Part shown: positions 34,001 through 41,205 of the stretch, in pieces | Position numbering within the stretch: position 1 is the first letter of the stretch | Layout of the letters: every line of letters begins with the position of its first letter | From: an uncultured Lachnoclostridium sp. | GTDB taxonomy: Bacteria; Bacillota; Clostridia; Lachnospirales; Lachnospiraceae | Direction: 5' to 3' | Length of the DNA: 64,000 nt | Assembly (NCBI GenBank): GCA_944381625.1 | Contig: CALWLW010000001.1 | Location: forward strand, 397,738-461,737 | Made by a program: the position numbers and the translations under genes | Notes under the pieces: generated by a model | What the model saw: the letters and a program-made list of their open reading frames with translations, nothing else | Told to the model about the DNA's origin: nothing | Database searches by the model: none

Positions 34001-35979
34001 CCTTTTCCAGCCGGCACGGTGACAGTTACTGTATAGCTGAGGGCAGCTGAACTGGAAGTCTGGGAACTGTCATAGCCCACTGCACTGGCTGTATTCACAT
34101 TCATATTAAGCGAGTTTTCCGTTATTGCCGCACTCGTCCCGGGCCAGGTTGTATCCGCCAATGTACTGGTTCCAGTACCTGCCGCTTGTACTAATACCGC
34201 AGTCTTGGCAGAAGCCGATACTGTCTGTACCGGAAAGCCATCTGTCGGACTGGTGTCTCCGGTAACAATGAACGTATCATTTGTTGTTCCAGTTGATCCC
34301 GATCTTTGAAAACTGATGTCCGCTGTATTATCAGATTCCCAGGAAGTAATTTTTATCCGTCTTGTCTGCGCATCATCCTGTTCCCAATTTGTATTCGTCT
34401 GATCCTCAGAGACGGGCCTTGAACCATCCGGATAGGACAGATAAACGGCACTACCATTTATTGCATCTGTCCTGGTTACCTTCACCGTGTATGTCCACTC
34501 TGCACCGGTCGCTCCGCTGGCCACAGTGACCGCGCCCGGACCCGTCACATCGATCTTAAGCGCTCCTGCGTCAACTCCCTTATTTGCCCCTGTTCCAGTC
34601 CCTATACTTGGCCGCGTCACTTCCGTGGACACGCTGGACGAGGCCGACACAGACTGTCCGCTGGACACATCAGTATTGACAGCCGTAAAGGTGGTGGTTA
34701 CAGATTCATTATTAGATGAAGATGTGATTGTTCCGCTGCGGGTAAATGTAATTTTCTTTGATTCTCCTGCTCGAAGAGAAAATTCACTTTCAACCGGAGT
34801 CACACTGACGCTGCCGTTATCAGCACTGACTTTAATCTTACCTGTATCCGTCAGTGCTTCTACCGTTACATTATATGTAATCTCATAACTTCCATCATTT
34901 TCAGTCACTATTCCATCCGGTGCGGACACCTGAAGCGTAAACAATGCCCCTACTGCCGCATTGGAAGCTGTCTTGCTGTCCGTGGCTGAACTCTCATAAT
35001 ACTCTGGCGCTTTCAGGGAAACTTCCCCGGCGTTTGTGTCTTCTCCTAACGTGTATTTTTTTCCTTCCCCAACTTTGTAATAGTAATAATGGGGCGTGCT
35101 TACAGTCGTTGTCTCTTCAGTCGAATGCCCGTTCGCCGCCACAGACTGGCTGACGCTGATGCTCTCCCCGTTCACACTCACCTGGCTGATGGTTCCGTTT
35201 TTGCCCAGTGTTCCGCATATAATACCAAAGCTGTTGTCTGCGGCCTCATTTGCCGTATATGTTGTGACGGTAGTCTGCTCCGAATTACTGGTATATCTTT
35301 TATATGCAGCCGTGCCATTGGTTTCTGTCCCATATTCATCCAGACTGTCATATCCACTTATTATGTTATAGGCATCCAGATCCGTATCGGTGCTTGCCTC
35401 TGACACGATTTGACCGGCAGTCAGGGAAAGTTCAGGTTTTGCTTCTGTCGGCTCACCCTCGTCGGTAGACGCTACTTCCGTCCCTGCGTCCGACGCCCTG
35501 GTGTAAGACGCGTTTTTATCTGTAATATTCACCACCAGGTTTTTCACCGTCCCCGTCACCGTACCAAAGAGAACGCCTTCCGAAGCCTGCGTTTCGTCCT
35601 TCCCGGTGGTGATGGCAAGCTTTTCAATGGTAATGATATATCCGTTGCCGTCGAAGGTACCCGCGAAGGTGCCTGTGGCGGCGTCTGCGATGCTGTCCAC
35701 AGTCAGATCCCCGGCCAGTTTAAATGTCTTGCCGCTGGTTTCGCTTTCCTGCGCCATCCCCAGAGCCTTTAAATCGTCCGCCGTCTCTATCAGATATGCC
35801 CCGCCGTCCGTATTCAGATCCAGCGACCGGCCGTTCAGCGTGACGTTCGCCGCCTCTGCCCGGTTCCCGGTTCCCAGGGCCAGCACTACGCCTGCCAGCA
35901 GGAGCAGGCATATGCCCGCCAGCGCATAGCCGCCGCCCTTTCTGTTCCATAATCCTGCGAGCCGTCTATTCTTTTTCAT
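28087..35979 (-). CDS. Giant surface protein (2630 residues) with beta-sandwich repeats and C-terminal membrane anchor
   Basis: Starts at ATG 35979 (GAGGGGG seven bases upstream). A signal/anchor helix (YALAGICLLLLAGVVLALG) leads into a GLUG-like region (GTFAGTFDGNGYIITIEKLA). A long Ser/Thr/Gly-rich part with weakly repeated beta domains of about 120-150 residues follows (cores like AKLSASESGTWSGDISESG), then a second GLUG-like stretch near residues 1080-1130. The C-terminal third carries at least seven chitobiase-C-like units (ADIYYTTDGTEPD). A closing module (SYDIRLMRGGTVVQPDGEVE ending TDHFSHYAV) shared with the 1907-residue protein precedes a membrane helix and K/R tail. No sortase motif. 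The pair are evidently paralogous in architecture and may form a collar or adhesin layer around the CIS. Confidence 0.85.
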   Translation of the reverse strand: MKKNRRLAGLWNRKGGGYALAGICLLLLAGVVLALGTGNRAEAANVTLNGRSLDLNTDGGAYLIETADDLKALGMAQESETSGKTFKLAGDLTVDSIADAATGTFAGTFDGNGYIITIEKLAITTGKDETQASEGVLFGTVTGTVKNLVVNITDKNASYTRASDAGTEVASTDEGEPTEAKPELSLTAGQIVSEASTDTDLDAYNIISGYDSLDEYGTETNGTAAYKRYTSNSEQTTVTTYTANEAADNSFGIICGTLGKNGTISQVSVNGESISVSQSVAANGHSTEETTTVSTPHYYYYKVGEGKKYTLGEDTNAGEVSLKAPEYYESSATDSKTASNAAVGALFTLQVSAPDGIVTENDGSYEITYNVTVEALTDTGKIKVSADNGSVSVTPVESEFSLRAGESKKITFTRSGTITSSSNNESVTTTFTAVNTDVSSGQSVSASSSVSTEVTRPSIGTGTGANKGVDAGALKIDVTGPGAVTVASGATGAEWTYTVKVTRTDAINGSAVYLSYPDGSRPVSEDQTNTNWEQDDAQTRRIKITSWESDNTADISFQRSGSTGTTNDTFIVTGDTSPTDGFPVQTVSASAKTAVLVQAAGTGTSTLADTTWPGTSAAITENSLNMNVNTASAVGYDSSQTSSSAALSYTVTVTVPAGKGATLTAVPATGMSGNGSWKPSFGGTETQEDTVNISSASSAQDLTYTYTYTLSSPGSISSPAEMKFMISSTGTDGTVLNAETEMLSTTLVDQAPVTGAEAKNSEISIGLLTLTASAPAFATTGTSAADSETATITYTLEITNSLGKEAKLSASESGTWSGDISESGSTPVTGTTVTVPSSKKPAEVTYTRTVSLSSSQETVGTFFQGTVTDTDKVVAAKTADVNTVVYGSQSSSSANTGNDSVVKAELKRDVDHVVDSGSVTYTLTLTNNGNTPVLITTDLEKWPEEDSTSVWYDDGYLSSGAAETERITGQIIEAGKVVELTQTINISDGNAAANAEMKLPITYKTITSTDITTYEYLGENYTLGQGVDLPPTGDPEDPTVTKTGASIYAGNHLYTGIFAGSSYGTMEEIRQDVDLNASAAAVPDTQAVTNDMEMAAGCVAGRAGASNMSDVYLKGNISSANNVVTGLAAAKADGAYPQISRVIAEAASGPADLGAVTVDDGGYGADAKPDTGWTEWKTFSYYTSAEQKEESFDLRWLVIDGSDVFLLTDPANISENTVELSIAQAEGRELTYRSVYRARKQLEDQEGTSYYTEGKDGYLWDLGMSGYYDPVHAYATDGSYHYVEDYALTDGSYMRVYPYTGDAPVFTHGDDPWSIARADDGSLTDYIRLRLVSGLQGTVEIYDGATQEKVNIQSSTAEFEFTGNEIQVTAVPTLNGKIYEELESGVYTAADREPLPGPVVSSDMYYDESGNPIHMNFADGGIYEAGSAMNLSNTVDGCTYAFFMSAMGPDDGASITWEDSDSGKVTVDAEAFDTVYSVLWEECRVSFRIPEDLSGENYLYLKVSKENYPDTIFCFGSFTVDTPSGGSVRLYYDYDGSSGTEITDRQVAQGDVVLFDLDGSSALTELQYVISNVQLSGGDLYSASWTSWTGYHAADPVTIPASGGAAFCYVYTRMKGSDGGDDLYGAISEEIYTYADDSGSAEASPRTGTVAETGDVSGASVSSGTAVYLDASSEEARILYLVNNSSSTSISLERVSGSTAGLTEDGHYYKIGSRWYYTAQEGVKAYDDGSLVLYNETETAVTQYVHTLVLGEGLEPGACVSYIYSVQPTTQAAAPESTLPTRFYPGGSEAEIAQVEKDTYLSFTTLTPGAELYYVIGSGTVSDQEDPATGTRLYDSDTGILVDAGYGNQFVVSIKTVKWNSDHTRKEMKDSETVQFVFEVADQALAQAPTATPSTSSDAPTTVIPGDKILLSTTTRGASIYYTTDGSAPQVMQKDDGSWQASGNSTMLYGAGTGIAMPEDGSGFFTIRAVAVHPDLGASPEAQFVYAYPDGVQSPYVNIPSGAVDEGTEIILRNRTEGADIYYTVAYDGGTLADPTISSALFEESQPIVVRGATVIKAFAVKDGVSSPVATFTYSTMDQLSAPEASIASGAMVSRGTRLTLSASGGASIYYTTDGSDPLDSSNTAVIAGDSLVLDGTPGSQITIRAYARKEGKSPSEVVTFTYQISQSVSGVTADVASGSLVSNGSKINLMTDVTDAEIYYTTDGSSPADYGIAGTVVTVDGAAGSTFTVKAVAVVDGEAGTVATFTYRIKEKPAAPNASPSGGVLTVAARVELSSSVDKIYYTTDGTTPTESSSLYAEPILINRTTELKAIAVSEDGESSEVAVFQYTAAAKAAAPTASQKDGALLEPGTVLVLSTETADADIYYTTDGTEPDPDNLEDLQLFTEEGITINRTVTIKAAAYREDLQLSEVSEFNYTVETIPAVEMKRAEEERLAAEGLHDTDASALERTGEAETSTYGRRTLQEKTCGTEVSFDRESVPDGVVLVTEEKEYASEALNNVKKVFGDEYTILGSYDIRLMRGGTVVQPDGEVEIGVPVPEGYENAAVTLIYVDSGNKVSRLETRRSGGMIYGRTDHFSHYAVVGLEAPESTDRTFPYLLILEGAAGIIAVLGAGYLIRQKWKKYKRDKNSR
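28860..30550 (-). repeat. Array of chitobiase-C-like repeat units within the 2631-residue surface protein
   Basis: Cores encoding Y-Y-T-T-D-G or close variants occur near plus-strand positions 28872, 29122, 29368, 29638, 29903, 30204 and 30533, giving units of about 82-110 residues. Sequence is close to the array in the neighbouring giant gene. Confidence 0.8.
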
Positions 35980-35996
35980 CAAACGTCCCCCTCTTT

Positions 35997-37844
35997 CTAT
36001 AAAAATGCGTCCATCAGTTCCTTCTGGGAAGGACTGAAGGATTTGCCCTGTTTTCCATATTCATTCTGGACGCCGTCCAGGATGTGCCGCATCCCCACGG
36101 GCGCGCCCTCCGCCATGGCCAGAAGCGCCGCGTGCATGGCCGCGTTCTTCACCGACGCCCCGGACAGTTCAAACGCCTGCGCCAGCATCCGGCAGTCCAC
36201 CTCCGGCGATACTGGCGTATGTTCCGGGAATATCCCTTCCCAGAGCTGTGTCCTCAGTTCCGCGTCCGGCAGGGGGAAATGCACCATATAAGAGATTCTC
36301 CTGCGGAACGCGTCGTCAAAATTCTGTAAAAGGTTCGTCGCCAGAATAGAGACGCCCCCGTACTGCTCGATCCGCTGCAGCAGATAGGCCGTCTCCGCGT
36401 TGGAGTAGCGGTCCTGGGCGTCGGATACGTCGCTTCGTTTTGCAAAGATGGCATCCGCCTCGTCGAAGAGCAGGATGCATCCGCACCGGTCGGCTTCATC
36501 AAAGATCCTCCCGATGTTTTTCTGGGTTTCCCCAATGTATTTACTGATGAGCTGGGACAGATCCACCCTGTAGAGGGGCGTCCCCAGCTCGTTGGCCATG
36601 ACCTGGGCCGCCATGGTCTTGCCTGTGCCCGGCGCGCCGTAGAACAGAAGGGAGAGGCCGTTGCCGTAGGAGAATTTCTCCCCGAACCCCCACTGCTCCA
36701 TTACATCCTCCCTGGCGGCGATCATGGCGCAGAGTTTTTTCAGAAGCCCCTTCTGCGCCGGAGGGAGTATCAGTTCTTCAAAGGTGCGGTTGGCCGCCAG
36801 CAGGTTCAGCCTGGGGGAGACGGAAGCCTTCCCCTGAGCCGTCCGCCCGGTTCCGCCCAGTTCCAGCTCCGCCCGCAGACTCTCCAGATAGCGAAGATAC
36901 GCGCCTGTGGGCAGCTGCTGCCTGGCCGCATGGTCGATGCCCTGCCCTGCCGGAAAACGGCCTGCCAGGTCTCCCAGCACGTCCTCTGCCATCTGCTTTC
37001 TCAGGCGGCGGTCCGGAGCGGAGAGTTCCCGCACGATCACCGGGCATCCGGGGACGCCGCCCAGCTCTGTCCCCTGATCTTTCAGGATGCCAAACGCGCC
37101 AAAGCAGGAGGCGAAATTCTGCAAAATCCGCTCCTGCCCTTCTTTTTCCATTTTTACACAGGGGAACGCCCCGTAGAGGCGCACGCAGAGCACCGCTTCG
37201 TTCAGGCCGCGGGGACCGCACCGGAAGACGTCCGCGTCCGCCAGCAGCAGGGGAAGCTGCTCCGCCGCGCAGACCTGCTCCATCAGGTACTGCCGTCCGC
37301 TCCCTTTCACGCCGCTGATGCAGAAGGCTCTGCTGCCCTCTTCCATATCCGGCAGGGCAAAGAACGCTTCCGCGTCCTTTCGCACTTCCTCCTGCCCATA
37401 TACTTTTTTCACTGATGGGAAGAGCAGTTCCAGTCCCTCCGGCAGATCCGGCGCGCGCCCCTCCAGCCATCCGTACACCGCAGGGGAAAGTCTTACATAT
37501 CCGGCGTCCGCCAGTACCCAGGGCGGCAGGCTGTCGATACTCCCCGCATTCCCTTCTTCCAGTTCCGCCAGCAGGGAGCGCAGGACCGCCAGTTCCAGCC
37601 CCGCCTCGCCGGAGGCCTTCAGCGCCCACAGCGCGCACAGAAGGATCCGCTCCGTTCCTTCGGCTCCCAGAAGTTCCACCGCCTCCGTCCAGGGCAGGAA
37701 GGTGCCGGTCTGCGCCGCCTCCTCCCGGGCCTCAGAGAGCACGCCAAAAAACGCGTCTTTCCTCAGCAGCGCGTCCGAGCGCCCCCTGACGAAATCCATG
37801 CCTGCTTTTCTAATTCTGCGGTTTAGTACTTCTGTGTAATTCAT
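35997..37844 (-). CDS. AAA+ ATPase (Afp15/Pvc15-like)
   Basis: 615 residues. The C-terminal third is a full AAA+ module: Walker A GAPGTGKT, Walker B CILLFDEADAIF, sensor 1 ILATNLLQNFD, then arginine-finger region AFRRRISYMVHFPLPD. The N-terminal half carries a second, degenerate P-loop (ISGVKGSGRQY, arginine instead of lysine). The pore-loop region is DLSQLISKYIGETQKNI. Afp15-type ATPases are needed for CIS particle assembly or cargo loading. AGGCGCGC precedes the ATG inside a good GGAGG context. The second ATPase of the same design lies 3.4 kb upstream in the same operon. Confidence 0.9.
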   Translation of the reverse strand: MNYTEVLNRRIRKAGMDFVRGRSDALLRKDAFFGVLSEAREEAAQTGTFLPWTEAVELLGAEGTERILLCALWALKASGEAGLELAVLRSLLAELEEGNAGSIDSLPPWVLADAGYVRLSPAVYGWLEGRAPDLPEGLELLFPSVKKVYGQEEVRKDAEAFFALPDMEEGSRAFCISGVKGSGRQYLMEQVCAAEQLPLLLADADVFRCGPRGLNEAVLCVRLYGAFPCVKMEKEGQERILQNFASCFGAFGILKDQGTELGGVPGCPVIVRELSAPDRRLRKQMAEDVLGDLAGRFPAGQGIDHAARQQLPTGAYLRYLESLRAELELGGTGRTAQGKASVSPRLNLLAANRTFEELILPPAQKGLLKKLCAMIAAREDVMEQWGFGEKFSYGNGLSLLFYGAPGTGKTMAAQVMANELGTPLYRVDLSQLISKYIGETQKNIGRIFDEADRCGCILLFDEADAIFAKRSDVSDAQDRYSNAETAYLLQRIEQYGGVSILATNLLQNFDDAFRRRISYMVHFPLPDAELRTQLWEGIFPEHTPVSPEVDCRMLAQAFELSGASVKNAAMHAALLAMAEGAPVGMRHILDGVQNEYGKQGKSFSPSQKELMDAFL

Positions 37845-37869
37845 GCGCGCCTCCCTGCGTCTGTTATCC

Positions 37870-38409
37870 TCAGTCCTGTACGGCTGACGCCCGCTCCTGT
37901 TCCACTGCTTCCAGCATCAGGTCGTAGGCGACCCCCATCTCAAATACCGCGTCCGCCACCAGCCCTCCGTCCAAAGGCTCCTGCGCGTCCCCGCTCACCA
38001 TCGCCCGATACTGGATCATCCTGTTTTCTCCTTCGGACACTTCCCCATAAAAGTAATGTCCGATCCGCACGGTCCGGTTCATCCGGTTTACCAGACGCAG
38101 GATGTCTGGCTCCTCCATTCCATCCAGGCTGGCATGGATCTGGCTGTAAAAGGAAAGGTATTTGGTAATCCCCGGTTCTTTCTCCCCCTCATCCGGCAGG
38201 AGAAAACAGGCGCTGGCCAGATGCAGGCTGCCCTCCTCCATGTCTTCCGTCATGTCCGGCAGACCATGCACGGAAGGCAGGCAGACCAGCATCGTCTCCG
38301 CGTCAAAGCCGCCTCCCCGGGGCACAGTCTCGGTTATGATGCCCACGCTGTTGAGAAAATCTTTCAGATCTTCAAATTCCAGCCGAATCTTTTCATCTAT
38401 ATGATCCAT
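37870..38409 (-). CDS. Unknown 179-residue protein, possible small chaperone
   Basis: No family recognised with confidence. Acidic, mixed alpha/beta: an N-terminal helix (RLEFEDLKDFLNSVGIITET), a strand set in the middle (HLASACFLLPDEGEKEPGIT), SQIHASLDGMEEPDILRLVN, then VRIGHYFYGEVSEGENRMIQ and a C-terminal helix (VFEMGVAYDLMLEAVEQE). The order helix, beta sheet, helix with a small acidic protein is reminiscent of YbjN or type III secretion chaperone folds, which would suit a partner for the neighbouring 922-residue protein or for the ATPases. GGAGG precedes the ATG. It lies between the 922-residue gene and the second ATPase gene. Confidence 0.7.
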   Translation of the reverse strand: MDHIDEKIRLEFEDLKDFLNSVGIITETVPRGGGFDAETMLVCLPSVHGLPDMTEDMEEGSLHLASACFLLPDEGEKEPGITKYLSFYSQIHASLDGMEEPDILRLVNRMNRTVRIGHYFYGEVSEGENRMIQYRAMVSGDAQEPLDGGLVADAVFEMGVAYDLMLEAVEQERASAVQD

Positions 38410-38434
38410 ATCGTCCTCCTGTTATCCTTTTCCA

Positions 38435-41203
38435 TTATCCCTGGGAGAATGCCTTCGCCAGATTATCGCGCAGTTCCGCGCTGTTTCCGCTGGCATTCAG
38501 TTCCGACATTTTTGCATCCAGGCCCCGTCTCAGCACATTTTTCAGGTGACGTACATTGCGCCCCTGGCGAACTGCTTCCCTGACTTTATCATGCCTGACC
38601 ATTCCCTGATCCATCACACCCGTCTTCAGATCTGTCTCCGCCTTGAATTTGTCTGTGGTCTGGTTCCAGACAACAGAATCTCCCACCTCTTTCATCCGTT
38701 CCATCAGGGAGATTGCCATATCAGTACGGGTAGTCTCCTTGTTGGCCCCCGTCCCAATTTTTTCCCGTATACCGTGATACGTCTTTGTGGCCGCCGTACG
38801 CCCCAGGCTGTAAGCCCCCGATGTAAGCTTCGTCACTCCGCTGGCACTTATCAGCGCCGCGCCCGCTACGGCGCCGATGCCTGTCATGCACGCGATCTCT
38901 CCTGCCAGATACAGTCCGTTGGCCGTCAGGGATACGCCTCCCTGTATAATGGCTTCCAGATTGTGCAGAAGCGCCTTCACCATTTTCTTATGAGATTTAT
39001 CCAGCTCCCGGTACTCTTCCATCATCTCCAGGGCTTCCATACGCCTGAGTTCCGTCTTCGCCGCCTGCTTCTGGTATCCGTTTAAACCATTCACCTCTGC
39101 CCGCTTCCTGTTGATCCGCTCTCCCAATCCGTACTGGGCTTCCCGGTAACGGGAATCATTCCTGGATCTCAAATCGCCCGCTGTCACAATCCTGATCTTA
39201 TCTGCCCCGGTCTGATTCTTTAACGCCACCTCTTTCATCAGTTCTTTGCGTTTGTCGTCCATATCCGTGGCCGTCCGCTGATACCATTTTCCATTTATTG
39301 TATATGCGCTTGCGGCGCCTGCGTCAGCCTGGTTGCCGAATTCGTCCTTCTTGGAATATTTTATCTTCTTTGCCTGGATTCTGTCATACAGGTCCTGTTT
39401 ATCTTTTCTTATCTGGCCGATATGCACGGAACTGGTCGTCAGATCCATAACGTCCACTGTCATCCCGATCCCGTCCATAACAATATCCAAAGAACTTCCC
39501 ATCAGCGGAACCATACCAATAAACGGCCCAAACAGATCTTTAAGTCCCCCTAACAGGTCCACGCCCTTATGCATGAGATCTCTTGCCGTCAGCCACCGTT
39601 CCTGATTATCCATTGTGGGTCTGTCCGCCGTACTGGAAGCCTCTGCTTTATGCGCCTCCGCTATTGCTTTTACCATGGAAATCGCGGCAAATATTGTGGA
39701 AACAATATTAAGCAGACCGCTGGCGATCCCTACCCCGTCTTTCTCAAATTCCAGTTCCTGTATCTCTCCCTTTTTCACCTCCTTAAGTTCGTCTGCCGTT
39801 TTCTGCACTTTTTTCAGATCTGACAGATCCGATACAATTCCCACAGAATCTCCTGCCGCGCCAAATATCTGTTCTGCCGAGTCCCCGAATTCTTCTGCAG
39901 TGGAGAACGCCCCTTTGAGCTGCTCCCATAAGGACTGTCCTCCCTTGCCCTTCTTCTCCGCCGCCGAGACTTCTGTCTGCTTTTTCGCAGCATCCGTCTC
40001 TTCTGTCCCTTCCGGCTTATACGCGGCGCCCCCCTGGCCGCCCATCAACGATTTAGTCTTCCAGATCAGGGTCTCCAAAGGCGTGTTTCTGTTTTCATTT
40101 AACTCCTTGAACACATCTCCCAGTTTTGCGGTCTGGGCCACCTGGTAGTCCACACGTTTTTTGGCGGCCTCTTCTTCCCTGTTCATATTCTCCTGAGCGC
40201 TGAGAAACTGTTCCCTCTCCTCTTTCGTGAAGGCTTCCTTCATCAGCAGCTTGCTTCCCTCCATCCGCAGTGTCCTGGCATTTTCGGATTGAGTTCCCAG
40301 ATCCCCCTTATGTTCTGCCGTCTTCATGTCCTGAAACTTCGTTGTTGCAACGCCGATTTCGCTAAGAATCCGGTCTCTCTGGGATTTGTCAATCTTTCCC
40401 TCCGCCGCCTTCACTGCATTTGTCAGGACTCTCCTGGCCGCCGCTACTTCCTCCTTCGTGAACGTCCTGTCTTTATTTTCGATAATCATCCTCATGCGGT
40501 TCTGAACACTTTCCAGACGGCTCCGGTCAGCCTCCGCATTCATAGTGTTTACCGTTTCTTCGATTTTGCCAAAGTATTCATTGGCCGACTGGGCGCGCCG
40601 GCTTTTTTGGTCGCTGCTGACTCTGGCGGCCGCCTTCCGGATCTCCTGTTCCAGTTCTTTTCTCATATCCATAATCTCAGGATCAGCATCTCTTCCCACC
40701 TGGGCAGCCCTCTGCTTGGCCTGGCTGTATTTCTCCATCTTCTCAGACAGCGCCTGACTGTCGTCTTTTGTTTTTAACGTCTTTACCTCCGCCGTCAGAT
40801 CCTGGAACGTCTTCTTCACTTCATCCCGTTCCGCCTGGGATACCCGTCCTTCCGCCTCATCCAATGCCGTCTCCAATTCCTGCAGAGCTTCCTGGAACAA
40901 AGGTTTGCTGTCCCCGTTCAGGCCAAGCCCCACGGACTGCGCCCCATTATAGGCGGCCCTGGCCGCTTCCAGAGCCGCCCTGTCCCTGGCAGAACCGAAA
41001 GTCGCCACACGGTTGCGGCGTTCAAACAGCTGCGCTGCCAGTATCTGCAGATTTTCTTCTTCCGCCGCTTTCCTCCGTTTTTCTTCCTCCTGCTGCGCCT
41101 TTGCCAGATCCTCCTGAGACGGCTCTTTTGAGGATTTTCGGAACCACCCTAAGAATCCCCCTGACTTTTCTTTCTTTTCTTTTCCTTTCTTTCCGGGCGG
41201 CAT
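38435..41203 (-). CDS. 922-residue coiled-coil protein with glycine-rich hydrophobic helices; cargo or scaffold candidate
   Basis: No family recognised. The N-terminus is very basic (MPPGKKGKEKKEKSGGFLGW), followed by a long charged helical region to about residue 430 built of weakly repeated helix pairs (ALEAARAAYNGAQSVGLGLN; AEGRVSQAERDEVKKTFQDL). Hydrophobic, glycine-rich helices then appear: IASGLLNIVSTIFAAISMVK near 490, DLFGPFIGMVPLMGSSLDIV near 550 and GIGAVAGAALISASGVTKLT near 810. There is no signal peptide. The combination of soluble coiled coils and insertable helices resembles pore-forming or membrane-active toxins and also tape-measure-like proteins. It lies directly between two AAA+ ATPases and a small possible chaperone. 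Confidence 0.75.
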   Translation of the reverse strand: MPPGKKGKEKKEKSGGFLGWFRKSSKEPSQEDLAKAQQEEEKRRKAAEEENLQILAAQLFERRNRVATFGSARDRAALEAARAAYNGAQSVGLGLNGDSKPLFQEALQELETALDEAEGRVSQAERDEVKKTFQDLTAEVKTLKTKDDSQALSEKMEKYSQAKQRAAQVGRDADPEIMDMRKELEQEIRKAAARVSSDQKSRRAQSANEYFGKIEETVNTMNAEADRSRLESVQNRMRMIIENKDRTFTKEEVAAARRVLTNAVKAAEGKIDKSQRDRILSEIGVATTKFQDMKTAEHKGDLGTQSENARTLRMEGSKLLMKEAFTKEEREQFLSAQENMNREEEAAKKRVDYQVAQTAKLGDVFKELNENRNTPLETLIWKTKSLMGGQGGAAYKPEGTEETDAAKKQTEVSAAEKKGKGGQSLWEQLKGAFSTAEEFGDSAEQIFGAAGDSVGIVSDLSDLKKVQKTADELKEVKKGEIQELEFEKDGVGIASGLLNIVSTIFAAISMVKAIAEAHKAEASSTADRPTMDNQERWLTARDLMHKGVDLLGGLKDLFGPFIGMVPLMGSSLDIVMDGIGMTVDVMDLTTSSVHIGQIRKDKQDLYDRIQAKKIKYSKKDEFGNQADAGAASAYTINGKWYQRTATDMDDKRKELMKEVALKNQTGADKIRIVTAGDLRSRNDSRYREAQYGLGERINRKRAEVNGLNGYQKQAAKTELRRMEALEMMEEYRELDKSHKKMVKALLHNLEAIIQGGVSLTANGLYLAGEIACMTGIGAVAGAALISASGVTKLTSGAYSLGRTAATKTYHGIREKIGTGANKETTRTDMAISLMERMKEVGDSVVWNQTTDKFKAETDLKTGVMDQGMVRHDKVREAVRQGRNVRHLKNVLRRGLDAKMSELNASGNSAELRDNLAKAFSQG

Positions 41204-41205
41204 GC

